Source of the DNA: Candidatus Gastranaerophilales bacterium
GTDB lineage: Bacteria > Cyanobacteriota > Vampirovibrionia > Gastranaerophilales > Gastranaerophilaceae
Direction of reading: 5' to 3'
Assembly: GCA_947584965.1 (NCBI GenBank)
Contig: CANPWQ010000010.1
Location: forward strand, 1 to 49,046
DNA: 49,046 nt
The number at the start of each line of letters is the position of its first letter. The stretch's first letter is position 1. Position numbers and translations under genes: made by a program. Below the pieces are notes generated by a model. The model saw only the letters and a list, made by a program, of their open reading frames with translations, was not told the DNA's origin and ran no database searches. Below, piece after piece: positions 35,958 through 43,275 of the stretch.

Positions 35958-36397
35958 TATTTAGCCTCCGTTTCATTATAAACAACAGGTTTTTGAGCAG
36001 CATGCGGGTGCTCGGAGCCTGCATATACCTTTAATTTATTGAATTGTTCCTGCCCTAAAGTATTGTGCGGTAACATTCCTTTTATTGCTTTTTCTATTGC
36101 TTTTGTCGGATTTTTTTCCATTAATTCTCTAAATGATGCTGATTTTAATCCACCCGGATATCCTGTGTGGTGATAATAAATTTTACCTGTTTCTTTTTTA
36201 CCCGTAACGCTTATTTTTTCAGCATTGATTATGATAACAAAATCACCTGTATCTACGTTAGGAGTATATTGTGGTTTGTGCTTTCCTCTTAAAAGATTTG
36301 CTGCTAATACTGCAAGTCTGCCTAATGTTTGACCTTCAGCGTCAAGCAAATACCATTTTCTTTCTACTTCAAGAGGTTTAGCTGAATAAGTTTTCAT
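35957..36397 (-). CDS. rplM: 50S ribosomal protein L13
   Basis: 146 residues from the ATG at 36397 (GGAGAG ribosome site), giving the usual start MKTYSAKP; an in-frame ATG five codons upstream is not supported. Motifs [37 protein letters not shown] and [13 protein letters not shown] are typical. Its start lies inside the end of truA (20-nt overlap) and its stop overlaps rpsI, so truA, rplM and rpsI are coupled. Confidence 0.97.
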   Translation of the reverse strand: MKTYSAKPLEVERKWYLLDAEGQTLGRLAVLAANLLRGKHKPQYTPNVDTGDFVIIINAEKISVTGKKETGKIYYHHTGYPGGLKSASFRELMEKNPTKAIEKAIKGMLPHNTLGQEQFNKLKVYAGSEHPHAAQKPVVYNETEAK

Positions 36398-37175
36398 GTG
36401 CTTTCTCTCCATTTATATTATTGTATATTACTTCTATTAATGTCAGCCCCTCCGGGCTTATGGTCGAACCTGCTTTTGTTATATCCTTAGACTCAAGAAT
36501 TTCTTTCATTACTTCGGGGTTAAAAGAATTTCTTTCCATCCAAAGGAGAGTTCCGACGATCAATCTGATCATATTGTACAAAAATCTGTCTGCAACAAAA
36601 TCAATGTATATATAATCGCCTTGCTTAACCGCTTGTGCTTTATACATTTTGCAAACCTTGGCAGGGTTAGTCGTTCTTGATTTCTTAAAGGCGGAAAAAT
36701 CATGTTCGCCCAAAAGATACGAGAGCGACTTATTCATCCTTTCTATATTTAAAGGATACCTAGCAAGTAAACAATGTTCGTCCCAGCAGCTTCGTTGAGT
36801 TCTGTTTGCGATGACATATTGATAATGCCTTGCAATAGCGCTCTTTTGTGCGTGAAACATTTTTTCGACTTTTTTTAACCCTTTAATGCTTATTGTGTTT
36901 GGCAATATTCCGTTTAAAGAATTAACGAACTTACTCGGATTTAGTTCAAGCTCTGTATCAAAATGAGCTGTCTGCCCTTTTGCGTGAACTCCGGCATCGG
37001 TTCGGCCCGAAAATATTGTTTTGATTTTTGTTTTTGTCAATGTACTGATTGCTTTTTCCAGTTCATCCTGAATAGTTATTACAGGCTTATTACTGTTGGG
37101 CATTTTATTCGGCTGTTTTTGACTGCCTGCGTAGTTTGTTCCGATATACTCTATTTCAATCAAGTATCTTGTCAT
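36378..37175 (-). CDS. truA: tRNA pseudouridine synthase A
   Basis: Converts uridines 38-40 of the tRNA anticodon arm to pseudouridine. The 265-residue protein has the catalytic Asp60 in [10 protein letters not shown], plus [16 protein letters not shown] and [16 protein letters not shown]. Its ATG overlaps the rplQ stop (TAATG), and its 3' end overlaps rplM. Placement between rplQ and rplM is a known cyanobacterial-type arrangement and helps identify the lineage. Confidence 0.96.
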   Translation of the reverse strand: MTRYLIEIEYIGTNYAGSQKQPNKMPNSNKPVITIQDELEKAISTLTKTKIKTIFSGRTDAGVHAKGQTAHFDTELELNPSKFVNSLNGILPNTISIKGLKKVEKMFHAQKSAIARHYQYVIANRTQRSCWDEHCLLARYPLNIERMNKSLSYLLGEHDFSAFKKSRTTNPAKVCKMYKAQAVKQGDYIYIDFVADRFLYNMIRLIVGTLLWMERNSFNPEVMKEILESKDITKAGSTISPEGLTLIEVIYNNINGEKAHENLFS

Positions 37176-37603
37176 TATACTAATTGAATTAAAGCCATTT
37201 CTACGCCGTCTCCGCGTCTTGGCGGCAAGTGATATATTCTTGTATATCCGCCGTTTCTGCTTTCATACTGTTTGCCGATTTCGGAAAATAATTTTCTTAA
37301 AACAGTTTGAGGTATTAATTTTTTACCCTCTTGCAATTCTTCAAAAATTTCTCCCGTTGCAGAATCTACATATTTTGATGTTTCAACATCAAATATAAAT
37401 TTTGCAGCCTGCCTTCTTGCGTGTAAATCGCCTCTTTTAGCGAGTGTTATTATTTCTTCGGCATAAGGTTTTAATGCTTTTGCTTTTGAAATAGTTGTTT
37501 TAATCTCGCCATGTAAGAACAATTCGGTTGCTAATGACCTTAGCAAGGCTTTTCTTTGGTCTTGCGGTCTGGACAGTCTGTTTCTTGTGCATTGGTGTCT
37601 CAT
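37175..37603 (-). CDS. rplQ: 50S ribosomal protein L17
   Basis: 142-residue protein of the exit-tunnel region of the large subunit. The opening MRHQCTRNRLSRPQDQRKAL and LFLHGEIKTTISKAKALKPY are family hallmarks; the C terminus has GGYTRIYHLPPRRGDGVEMA. It is slightly longer than common L17 because of an insertion around 75-105 (KYVDSATGEIFEELQEGKK). It lies 21 nt after rpoA. Confidence 0.96.
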   Translation of the reverse strand: MRHQCTRNRLSRPQDQRKALLRSLATELFLHGEIKTTISKAKALKPYAEEIITLAKRGDLHARRQAAKFIFDVETSKYVDSATGEIFEELQEGKKLIPQTVLRKLFSEIGKQYESRNGGYTRIYHLPPRRGDGVEMALIQLV

Positions 37604-37624
37604 TTTATTAGTCCTTTTGTATTA

Positions 37625-38599
37625 TTATACTTCTTCAAGTTCAACACCCTCGGGGTTCGGTTGAAGTTCCAAACCTACCTGGTGTAACTTTTCTATTACT
37701 TCATCAGATGATTTTTTACCGAAGTTTTTAATATTCAATAAATCGTGTTCTGATTTTTTAAGCAATTCGGCTAAAGAGTTAATACTTGCTCTTTTTAAGC
37801 AGTTATAAGCTCTTACCGACAATTCTAAGTCTTCAATAGAGATACTTGGTGTTTGCGTTTCTTCTTCAACTTCTTCAATAATGTGTTGATTAGGAAGAAC
37901 TGCAGGTTGACCTGTAATTGAAGCTATTTGCATAAAGTGTTCTATCAACAGATTTGCAGCCTGACTTAATGCGCTTGATACGTCTATACTTCCGTTTGAC
38001 CATATTTCAAGAGTTAATTTATCATAGTCAATAACATCGCCTACACGTGTATTTTCTACGTTATAGCTTACTCTTTTAATAGGCATAAATGAAGCATCGA
38101 TAGGCAATAAATCTATCGGTATGTTGCCTTTATTTTCTTTTAATACATCAACCGTTCTGTAACCTTTACCCGTTTCAACGGTAATGTCGGCAGAAATACT
38201 TCCGCCCTCTGATATTGTACATATCAGCCAATCAGGATTTACTACTTTTACGCCTGCGGGTAATTGCAAATCACTTGCAAGTACGGGGCCGGGGCGGTCT
38301 ACTTCAAGTCTTAAGTGCTGAGGATCTTTATCTTCTGTTTTTACTGTTAAACCTTTTAAGTTCAACATAATATCAATAGCATCTTCTACGATACCGGGGA
38401 TTGAAGTATATTCGTGAGTAATACCTTCAATTCTGATAGAAGTAACAGCAGCACCTTCGAGTGATGATAAAAGCACTCTTCTTAAAGCGTTACCGATTGT
38501 AGTACCAAAGCCTTTTTCAAGCGGTTCTACCACGAATTTACCGTATTGTGAACCGTCCGATGAGGTTGTTGTATTAATACATTTAATTTTCAATTCCAT
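37625..38599 (-). CDS. rpoA: DNA-directed RNA polymerase alpha subunit
   Basis: 324-residue alpha subunit that nucleates core assembly. The N-terminal domain carries FGTTIGNALRRVLLSSLEGAA and the dimer/beta contacts (GKGYRTV, KRVSYNVENTRVG). After a flexible acidic linker (about 230-250) the C-terminal domain (about 252-312) has ELSVRAYNCLKRASINSLAEL and the KNFGKKSSDEV helix that binds UP elements and activators. Located between rpsD and rplQ as in many bacteria. Confidence 0.97.
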   Translation of the reverse strand: MELKIKCINTTTSSDGSQYGKFVVEPLEKGFGTTIGNALRRVLLSSLEGAAVTSIRIEGITHEYTSIPGIVEDAIDIMLNLKGLTVKTEDKDPQHLRLEVDRPGPVLASDLQLPAGVKVVNPDWLICTISEGGSISADITVETGKGYRTVDVLKENKGNIPIDLLPIDASFMPIKRVSYNVENTRVGDVIDYDKLTLEIWSNGSIDVSSALSQAANLLIEHFMQIASITGQPAVLPNQHIIEEVEEETQTPSISIEDLELSVRAYNCLKRASINSLAELLKKSEHDLLNIKNFGKKSSDEVIEKLHQVGLELQPNPEGVELEEV

Positions 38600-38617
38600 T
38601 ATAATTATCTCCTACAA

Positions 38618-39220
38618 TTATTTAGAATAATACTCAATTACAAGCTGTTCTTTAAGTTCCGGATCCAATTCTTCGCGTTCGGGGATTCTGTCAAAAGTAA
38701 CTTTCATAGCTTCTTTATCTATTGTTATCCATGCCGGAGCTAAAGCTAAATCTATTGATTCTGAAACTGCTTTAACGAAATCACTGCTTGATGATTTAAA
38801 AGTGATAACATCGCCTGCTTTAACGGTATATGAGGGAATATCGACTCTTTTGCCGTTAACAAGAACATGACCGTGGTTAACAATTTGTCTTGCCTGTTTT
38901 CTTGTAATTGCGAAGCCTGTTCTAAACAGAATGTTATCAAGTCTTGATTCTAAAAGCTGAAGAAGAACGGTACCTGTAACGCCCTTGCTTCTTGACGCTT
39001 CATTGTAGTATCTTACGAATTGTTTTTCGCTTAATAAGTATGTTAAGCGGATTTTTTGCTTTTCATTTAAGTGAATAGCATATTCAGAAAGTTTTTTTCT
39101 TGCTGCGCCGTGTTGACCGGAAGCATTTTGTCTTAGTGAAGAAACCAGCTTTCTGTTTGATAAATCCGTAACTCCGTAGTTACGAAATAATTTATTTGAT
39201 GGTCCTGTATACTTAGCCAA
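38618..39220 (-). CDS. rpsD: 30S ribosomal protein S4
   Basis: 200-residue 16S-binding assembly protein. The S4 RNA-binding domain shows LDNILFRTGFAITRKQARQIVNHGH-type sequence (quoted part LDNILFRTGFAITRKQ) and VNGKRVDIPSYTVKAGDVI. The N terminus lacks the zinc-binding Cys pairs, so this is the Cys-minus form. Its presence between rpsK and rpoA follows the common bacterial order, whereas cyanobacteria usually keep rpsD elsewhere. The operon is therefore a mixture of both styles. Confidence 0.97.
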   Translation of the reverse strand: MAKYTGPSNKLFRNYGVTDLSNRKLVSSLRQNASGQHGAARKKLSEYAIHLNEKQKIRLTYLLSEKQFVRYYNEASRSKGVTGTVLLQLLESRLDNILFRTGFAITRKQARQIVNHGHVLVNGKRVDIPSYTVKAGDVITFKSSSSDFVKAVSESIDLALAPAWITIDKEAMKVTFDRIPEREELDPELKEQLVIEYYSK

Positions 39221-39241
39221 TTTTATGACTCCTTACTTTTT

Positions 39242-39628
39242 TTATACTCTACGTCTTTTTGGAGGACGGCAGCCGTTATGAGGAATAGGTGTAACGTCCT
39301 TAATTAATGTAATTTCGAGTCCAGCAGCCTGAATAGCTCTTATAGCTGTTTCTCTGCCCGAACCCGGTCCTTTGATGTAAACTTCAACCTTTTTCATACC
39401 TTGGTCGATTGATTGCTTAGCAACTTTTTCTGCTGCCGATTGTGCTGCAAACGGAGTGCCTTTTCTTGCACCTTTAAATCCGCAGCCGCCTGCAGAAGCC
39501 CAAGCAATAGCGTTACCTTGAGTATCTGTTGAAGTTACGATTGTATTATTGAAGGTTGATTGTATATGTACAACACCTTGCAATACATTCTTTTTTTCTT
39601 TCTTTTTTGTTTTTACGGGTCTAGCCAT
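39242..39628 (-). CDS. rpsK: 30S ribosomal protein S11
   Basis: 128-residue platform protein. [20 protein letters not shown], then [21 protein letters not shown], and the C-terminal [20 protein letters not shown] are diagnostic. It begins 15 nt after rpsM with an AGGAG ribosome site. Typical length and no oddities. Confidence 0.97.
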   Translation of the reverse strand: MARPVKTKKKEKKNVLQGVVHIQSTFNNTIVTSTDTQGNAIAWASAGGCGFKGARKGTPFAAQSAAEKVAKQSIDQGMKKVEVYIKGPGSGRETAIRAIQAAGLEITLIKDVTPIPHNGCRPPKRRRV

Positions 39629-39643
39629 TGTTTATATTACTCC

Positions 39644-40015
39644 TTAAATTGTTTTCTTATTGGCGATTGGGCCTGTTTTCTTACCGCGTCTTGTTCTTGC
39701 GTTTGTTTTTGTTCTTTGTCCTCTTACGGGAAGTTTGCGTCTGTGGCGCATTCCTCTGTAAGAGTTAATTTCGCTCAATCTTTTGATGTTTACCGATTCT
39801 TCTCTTCTTAAATCACCTTCGATTGTGTAATGAGAGATTTCATCTCTCAATTTTTTGATGTTGTCATCTGTCAAATCGTCTGTTCTTAAATCTTCGGATA
39901 TACCGCAAGCTGCTAAGATTTTAGCGCTTCTTGTCGGTCCTATTCCGTAGATATAGGTCAATGCGATTATCATTCTTTTATTACGAGGTAAATCTACCCC
40001 GGCAAGTCTTGCCAT
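39644..40015 (-). CDS. rpsM: 30S ribosomal protein S13
   Basis: 123-residue head protein that contacts the 50S subunit and P-site t[38 protein letters not shown] and the basic ending [16 protein letters not shown] are hallmarks. AAGGAG lies 6 nt before the ATG at 40015. Upstream, instead of the usual few bases to rpmJ, there is a 554-bp stretch filled with repeats. Confidence 0.97.
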   Translation of the reverse strand: MARLAGVDLPRNKRMIIALTYIYGIGPTRSAKILAACGISEDLRTDDLTDDNIKKLRDEISHYTIEGDLRREESVNIKRLSEINSYRGMRHRRKLPVRGQRTKTNARTRRGKKTGPIANKKTI

Positions 40016-40020
40016 AGTCT

Positions 40021-40569
40021 CTCCTTTTGTTTTATGTTATTTACTTATTTGGCTTTGTTTTTTGGTTTGTTTTTTCCGCTTCTGGTCAAGCTGTCTTGGT
40101 TTTTGCTCTTTATCGGGGCTGTCGTTGGTTTCACTTCGTTATCGCCAACTTCGCTGTCCTTATTTTCCTGTCGGCTCAATCTTCTTCTTCGTTTCACGAG
40201 CCTTTCGGCTTTTTGTACTCCGAGCGATTTGCACCTCTTCGGGCTCGGGTGCAGCGGCACCTTTAAAGTTTAGTTTAACTTATTATATTTAATCCAACTT
40301 TAAACCGGCTCTGCCGACCGTCCGCAATTTCGCTGTCTTGAAATTCCTGTTCGCACAACCCGAGCAAACTCGCTTAAAAACCTTCGGTTTCCCACTCGTT
40401 ACGGGTTGTTGCTCCCTCGGGCTCGCTCGCTTTCGCTCGACTTAGCCCTGCGGAATTTCGCTGTCTTGAAATTGCTTTTCGCTCGCTGCTGTCGTTGGCT
40501 TCACTCCGTTGTCGCCAACTTCGCGCTCGCCTATCGGGTTCGTTTCACTCCACCCGTCCGCAATTTCGC
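40021..40569. repeat. interspersed repeat island inside the ribosomal operon
   Basis: Noncoding, clearly more GC-rich than its surroundings, between rpmJ and rpsM. A 37-bp unit starting GCTGTCGTTGG and ending CGCCAACTTCGC occurs at 40118-40154 and 40488-40524 (34 of 37 identical, all differences transitions). A 20-bp unit AATTTCGCTGTCTTGAAATT, itself a 6-bp hairpin, occurs exactly at 40326-40345 and 40454-40473. CCGTCCGCAATTTCGCT occurs at 40318-40334 and 40554-40570, the last copy touching the rpmJ stop. Several frames stay open by composition, but none shows gene-like features. Confidence 0.75.
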
Positions 40570-40683
40570 TCAGCCCTGCCTTTGTTTGTGTTTCGGGTTT
40601 TCACAAATTATTGCTACTCTGCCCTTTCTTTTTATTACTTTGCATTTGTCGCAAAGCGGTTTTACTGATGCTCTGACTTTCAT
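40570..40683 (-). CDS. rpmJ: 50S ribosomal protein L36
   Basis: 37-residue zinc ribbon protein, complete from ATG at 40683 to TGA at 40570: [20 protein letters not shown] followed by [17 protein letters not shown]. Zinc ligands of the C+ form are Cys11, Cys14, Cys27 and His32. GAAAAGGA lies upstream as ribosome site. It belongs between infA and rpsM as in most bacteria, but is separated from rpsM by the repeat island and from infA by a gap of 104 bp that contains a C10 tract. Confidence 0.96.
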   Translation of the reverse strand: MKVRASVKPLCDKCKVIKRKGRVAIICENPKHKQRQG

Positions 40684-40749
40684 TTTATTTTCCTTTTCTT
40701 TATATCATTCCTTTTTTTATCGAGAGGGTTTTTAGTTTTTTTTACTTTT

Positions 40750-40759
40750 CCCCCCCCCC
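40750..40759 (+). repeat. poly-C tract (C10) between rpmJ and infA
   Basis: Ten consecutive C on the plus strand (G10 in the mRNA), flanked by a T-rich stretch and, 12 nt further, a small CCGC/GCGG hairpin (40771-40782). It lies in the infA-rpmJ leader region, not in a gene. Confidence 0.9.
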
Positions 40760-40787
40760 TCAGTGTAAGCCCGCCTGCGCGGTTTGG

Positions 40788-41003
40788 TTATTTTAACCTG
40801 TATGTAATTCTGCCTCTTGTTAAATCGTAGGGGGTCATCTCGACTTTTACTTTATCACCGGGTAATATCTTAATAAAATTTTTCCTTATTTTTCCCGATA
40901 TATGTGCCAATATTTCGTGTCCGTTTTCTAAACCTACCCGAAACATTGCATTCGGCAGTGATTCTATTATTGTTCCCTCGAATTCTATTACGTCTTTTGA
41001 CAT
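40788..41003 (-). CDS. infA: translation initiation factor IF-1
   Basis: 71-residue OB-fold protein that occupies the ribosomal A site during initiation. [51 protein letters not shown] and the RGRITYR ending are canonical. GAGG lies 6 nt before the ATG. First gene of the ribosomal operon visible here. Confidence 0.97.
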   Translation of the reverse strand: MSKDVIEFEGTIIESLPNAMFRVGLENGHEILAHISGKIRKNFIKILPGDKVKVEMTPYDLTRGRITYRLK

Positions 41004-41027
41004 TTTTTCCTCTTTATCGTGCCAATA

Positions 41028-41055
41028 AATATATCCTACATGTTAAATTTTTCAA
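41028..41055 (-). promoter_or_regulatory. candidate promoter of the infA-rpsI operon
   Basis: Minus strand TTGAAA (41055-41050), 16-nt spacer, TATATT (41033-41028), giving a leader of about 20 nt with the GAGG site. Confidence 0.5.
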
Positions 41056-41208
41056 ATCAAGCCTTTTTTTACTGCAAGACTACTTTTTTTAACCGATTTT
41101 ATTTTTATATTCATTAATTGTTTTTTTAAAATAACAAAATATACAACAAAATTGCGACTCTCTAAAATACTTATTTAGATTATTTATTCACCATTTTGTA
41201 AATTTTTC

Positions 41209-41220
41209 TTAACATGTTAA
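41209..41220. promoter_or_regulatory. 12-bp palindrome in the infA/SGNH divergent region
   Basis: TTAACATGTTAA, a perfect palindrome. A near copy of its right part (TACATGTTAA) lies at 41038-41047 beside the infA -10 box. It could be a repressor site, but in AT-rich DNA it could also be chance. The rest of this 281-bp gap (41004-41284) is plain AT-rich sequence. Confidence 0.25.
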
Positions 41221-41271
41221 AAGTTTTTTATTTTTTATTAAACAATCATTATATACTTTTTCATTTAGTTA

Positions 41272-41277
41272 TATAAT
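41272..41277 (+). promoter_or_regulatory. -10 box giving a leaderless SGNH-protein transcript
   Basis: Consensus TATAAT 7 nt before the ATG at 41285, with no Shine-Dalgarno. The second gene has TGGTAAAAT (box 42266-42271) 8 nt before its ATG. Confidence 0.45.
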
Positions 41278-41284
41278 TGTATAG

Positions 41285-42259
41285 ATGAAAAAATTTATTG
41301 TTAACATTGTTGTTTTTATATTTTGTTTCTTTGCTCTTGACTATTGCATATATAAATTTAACAGCATTGAATACAAAAAAGTTACAAATACGGATATGCA
41401 CCCGATACTACCTTATTATAAATTTTATACGGAAAGAATAAGTCTTTCGCTCCCCGTATTAAAAAAAAATTATATAAACGGTGATTTCAGTTACTTTAGA
41501 AAAAATCCCGCGAATTCTAATTTAAACACAAAACCGTCCATTTTACTTTTTGGATGTTCTTATGCTTATGGTACTCTTTTAGAAGATAAACAAACCTTTC
41601 ACTATAAACTGTCCAAATTAACAAAAAGGAACATCTACAACAGAGCGCTTGAAGCATGCGGTATTCAGCACATGTATTTTTTATTATCCGATAAAAACTT
41701 CTTTAATCCAATTCCTACCCCCCCCCGAATACAATATGCTGTTTACATATATATTCCAAACCATTTAGAAAGACTTACAACGAAAACTTTTCCTAATCCG
41801 TTATGCTTAAGCGAAAAACTTTTAATTTACAAACTAAAAAATAATGATTTAATAATAAACAATACTCCGTCTTTCTTATACAAGTCCTTTATTTTTAAAG
41901 AATTAGTAAAAATTAACGATGATAGAAATAACATAGTTACAATTGAAAATAATTATAAAAAATTTATTCTTGCAAATGAAATATTTTTAAGAAGTAAAAA
42001 AATACTTGAACAAAAATATCCGGATATTAAATTTGTTATTTTAAAATATAATTATGAAAATGATCACAATGTTAATTATGAATTACCTTTCATGTGGGAT
42101 ATTTTAGAAAAAGAAGGATTTATAATTTTAGAAACAAAAGATTTAATAGGAAGAAAATTTGTTTTAAATTCTAAAGATACGGTAAATGACGGATATCATC
42201 CGTCAGAATATGCATGGGATTTGCTTCTTCCTCCATTAATTAAAAAATTAAACTTATAA
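41285..42259 (+). CDS. membrane-anchored SGNH-hydrolase-like protein with C9 tract
   Basis: 324 residues. An N-terminal signal anchor (about 4-24) is followed by an external domain. ILLFGCSYAYG (86-96) holds the candidate nucleophile Ser92, and DGYHP (302-306) gives Asp302 and His305, the spacing of an SGNH/GDSL triad. That suggests esterase or acyltransferase action on a cell-surface glycan. The second gene is a tandem paralogue with the same motifs. Nine C at 41718-41726 encode the Thr-Pro-Pro-Arg segment near residues 145-148. In the present state the frame is open; a one-base change would cut the protein at about half length, removing Asp302/His305. Confidence 0.75.
   Translation: MKKFIVNIVVFIFCFFALDYCIYKFNSIEYKKVTNTDMHPILPYYKFYTERISLSLPVLKKNYINGDFSYFRKNPANSNLNTKPSILLFGCSYAYGTLLEDKQTFHYKLSKLTKRNIYNRALEACGIQHMYFLLSDKNFFNPIPTPPRIQYAVYIYIPNHLERLTTKTFPNPLCLSEKLLIYKLKNNDLIINNTPSFLYKSFIFKELVKINDDRNNIVTIENNYKKFILANEIFLRSKKILEQKYPDIKFVILKYNYENDHNVNYELPFMWDILEKEGFIILETKDLIGRKFVLNSKDTVNDGYHPSEYAWDLLLPPLIKKLNL
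41718..41726 (+). repeat. poly-C tract (C9) inside SGNH-like gene
   Basis: Nine consecutive C within TACCCCCCCCCGAA, in frame, in a coding region of otherwise very low GC. Confidence 0.9.
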
Positions 42260-42279
42260 TTATGGTAAAATAAATACTT

Positions 42280-43275
42280 ATGAATAAAGTAATAAAAATA
42301 TTTATTATAATTCTTATTAATGCAATGATTGTGTGCGCGGTTGTATTTGTTTCTGATTTATTAATTTACAAACATTACAAAAGTATTTATTACAAAACAA
42401 ATCCAAGAACATTTCAAATACAGGAATTTACTTATGTTCCGAATATTCCAAGTTACATTTATGATTTAAGCGGATTTTTTAAAGAAAAAGACGATATTTA
42501 TTATTGGGGCAGAAAACCTGACGGTCTTCAGTATTGCAAAGATAAAAAAGACTGTCGTCCCATTGTTTTATTCGGAGGCTCTTACGCTTACGGTCAATAT
42601 TTAAAATATAATCAGACATTCAGTTACAAGCTGGCGCATAAATTAAAACGTCCTGTTTATAACAGAGGAATAATCGGCGGAAGCTGGCATTTAATGTATT
42701 TTCAGACTAATGATGAACAGGGAAAAGATTTTTACAAAGATGTTCCGCCCTCTGATACGGTTATTTACATTATGATTAATGACCATTTCAGGCGAACTTT
42801 ATTATATTATTTTAATGTTGTAGATAAATTTGTTTACCCACACTACATATTAAAAAAAGATAAATTTGTAATGGATAATTATAAAAATCGGCCTGTAACT
42901 TTTTTCAATTCGTTATACACGGTCAAACATTTTAACCATGTTTATGCGGATAATTACATTAATGATTTTAAAAATAACAAAAAGTTAACAGATACAGCTC
43001 TAAAATATTTTCTTTTATCAAGAGAGGCTATGGAAAAACATTGGGGTAAAAAAATCAAATTTATTGTTATAGTTTATGATGACTGGTATTTAAACCATAC
43101 AGATGTTTTCATTGACAAATTAAAAGAAAATAACTTTATTGTTTTAAAAGTCAGTGATTATATTAAAGCAGATTTAAACTCACCCGAATACAAAATGCAG
43201 GATAATCTGCACCCGACTGAAAGAGCTTATAAAGAATTAGTTGACGTTGTTGTAAAGAATATAGATTTTAATTAA
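42280..43275 (+). CDS. membrane-anchored SGNH-hydrolase-like protein, tandem paralogue
   Basis: 331 residues with an N-terminal signal anchor (about 5-28). IVLFGGSYAYG (95-105, Ser101) and DNLHP (308-312, Asp308/His311) match the first copy, as do the intervening QTFSYKLAHKLKRPVYNRG and the VIYIMINDHFRR strand. Where the first copy has a C9-encoded TPPR this one reads VPPSDT without a homopolymer, so only one of the pair is switchable. It overlaps the convergent purB by 4 nt. Probably an external glycan esterase or acyltransferase; the substrate is unknown. Confidence 0.75.
   Translation: MNKVIKIFIIILINAMIVCAVVFVSDLLIYKHYKSIYYKTNPRTFQIQEFTYVPNIPSYIYDLSGFFKEKDDIYYWGRKPDGLQYCKDKKDCRPIVLFGGSYAYGQYLKYNQTFSYKLAHKLKRPVYNRGIIGGSWHLMYFQTNDEQGKDFYKDVPPSDTVIYIMINDHFRRTLLYYFNVVDKFVYPHYILKKDKFVMDNYKNRPVTFFNSLYTVKHFNHVYADNYINDFKNNKKLTDTALKYFLLSREAMEKHWGKKIKFIVIVYDDWYLNHTDVFIDKLKENNFIVLKVSDYIKADLNSPEYKMQDNLHPTERAYKELVDVVVKNIDFN

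Noticed and set aside
40045-40260. Basic 71-codon minus-strand frame starting at a GTG
   Set aside because: The start has no properly spaced ribosome site, and most of the frame is made from the repeat units. Basic low-complexity sequence arises easily there.
40027-40735. Several open frames of 71-109 codons on both strands between rpsM and infA
   Set aside because: They lie in repeats or overlap rpmJ, have no plausible ribosome sites, and stay open in several frames at once because of base composition.
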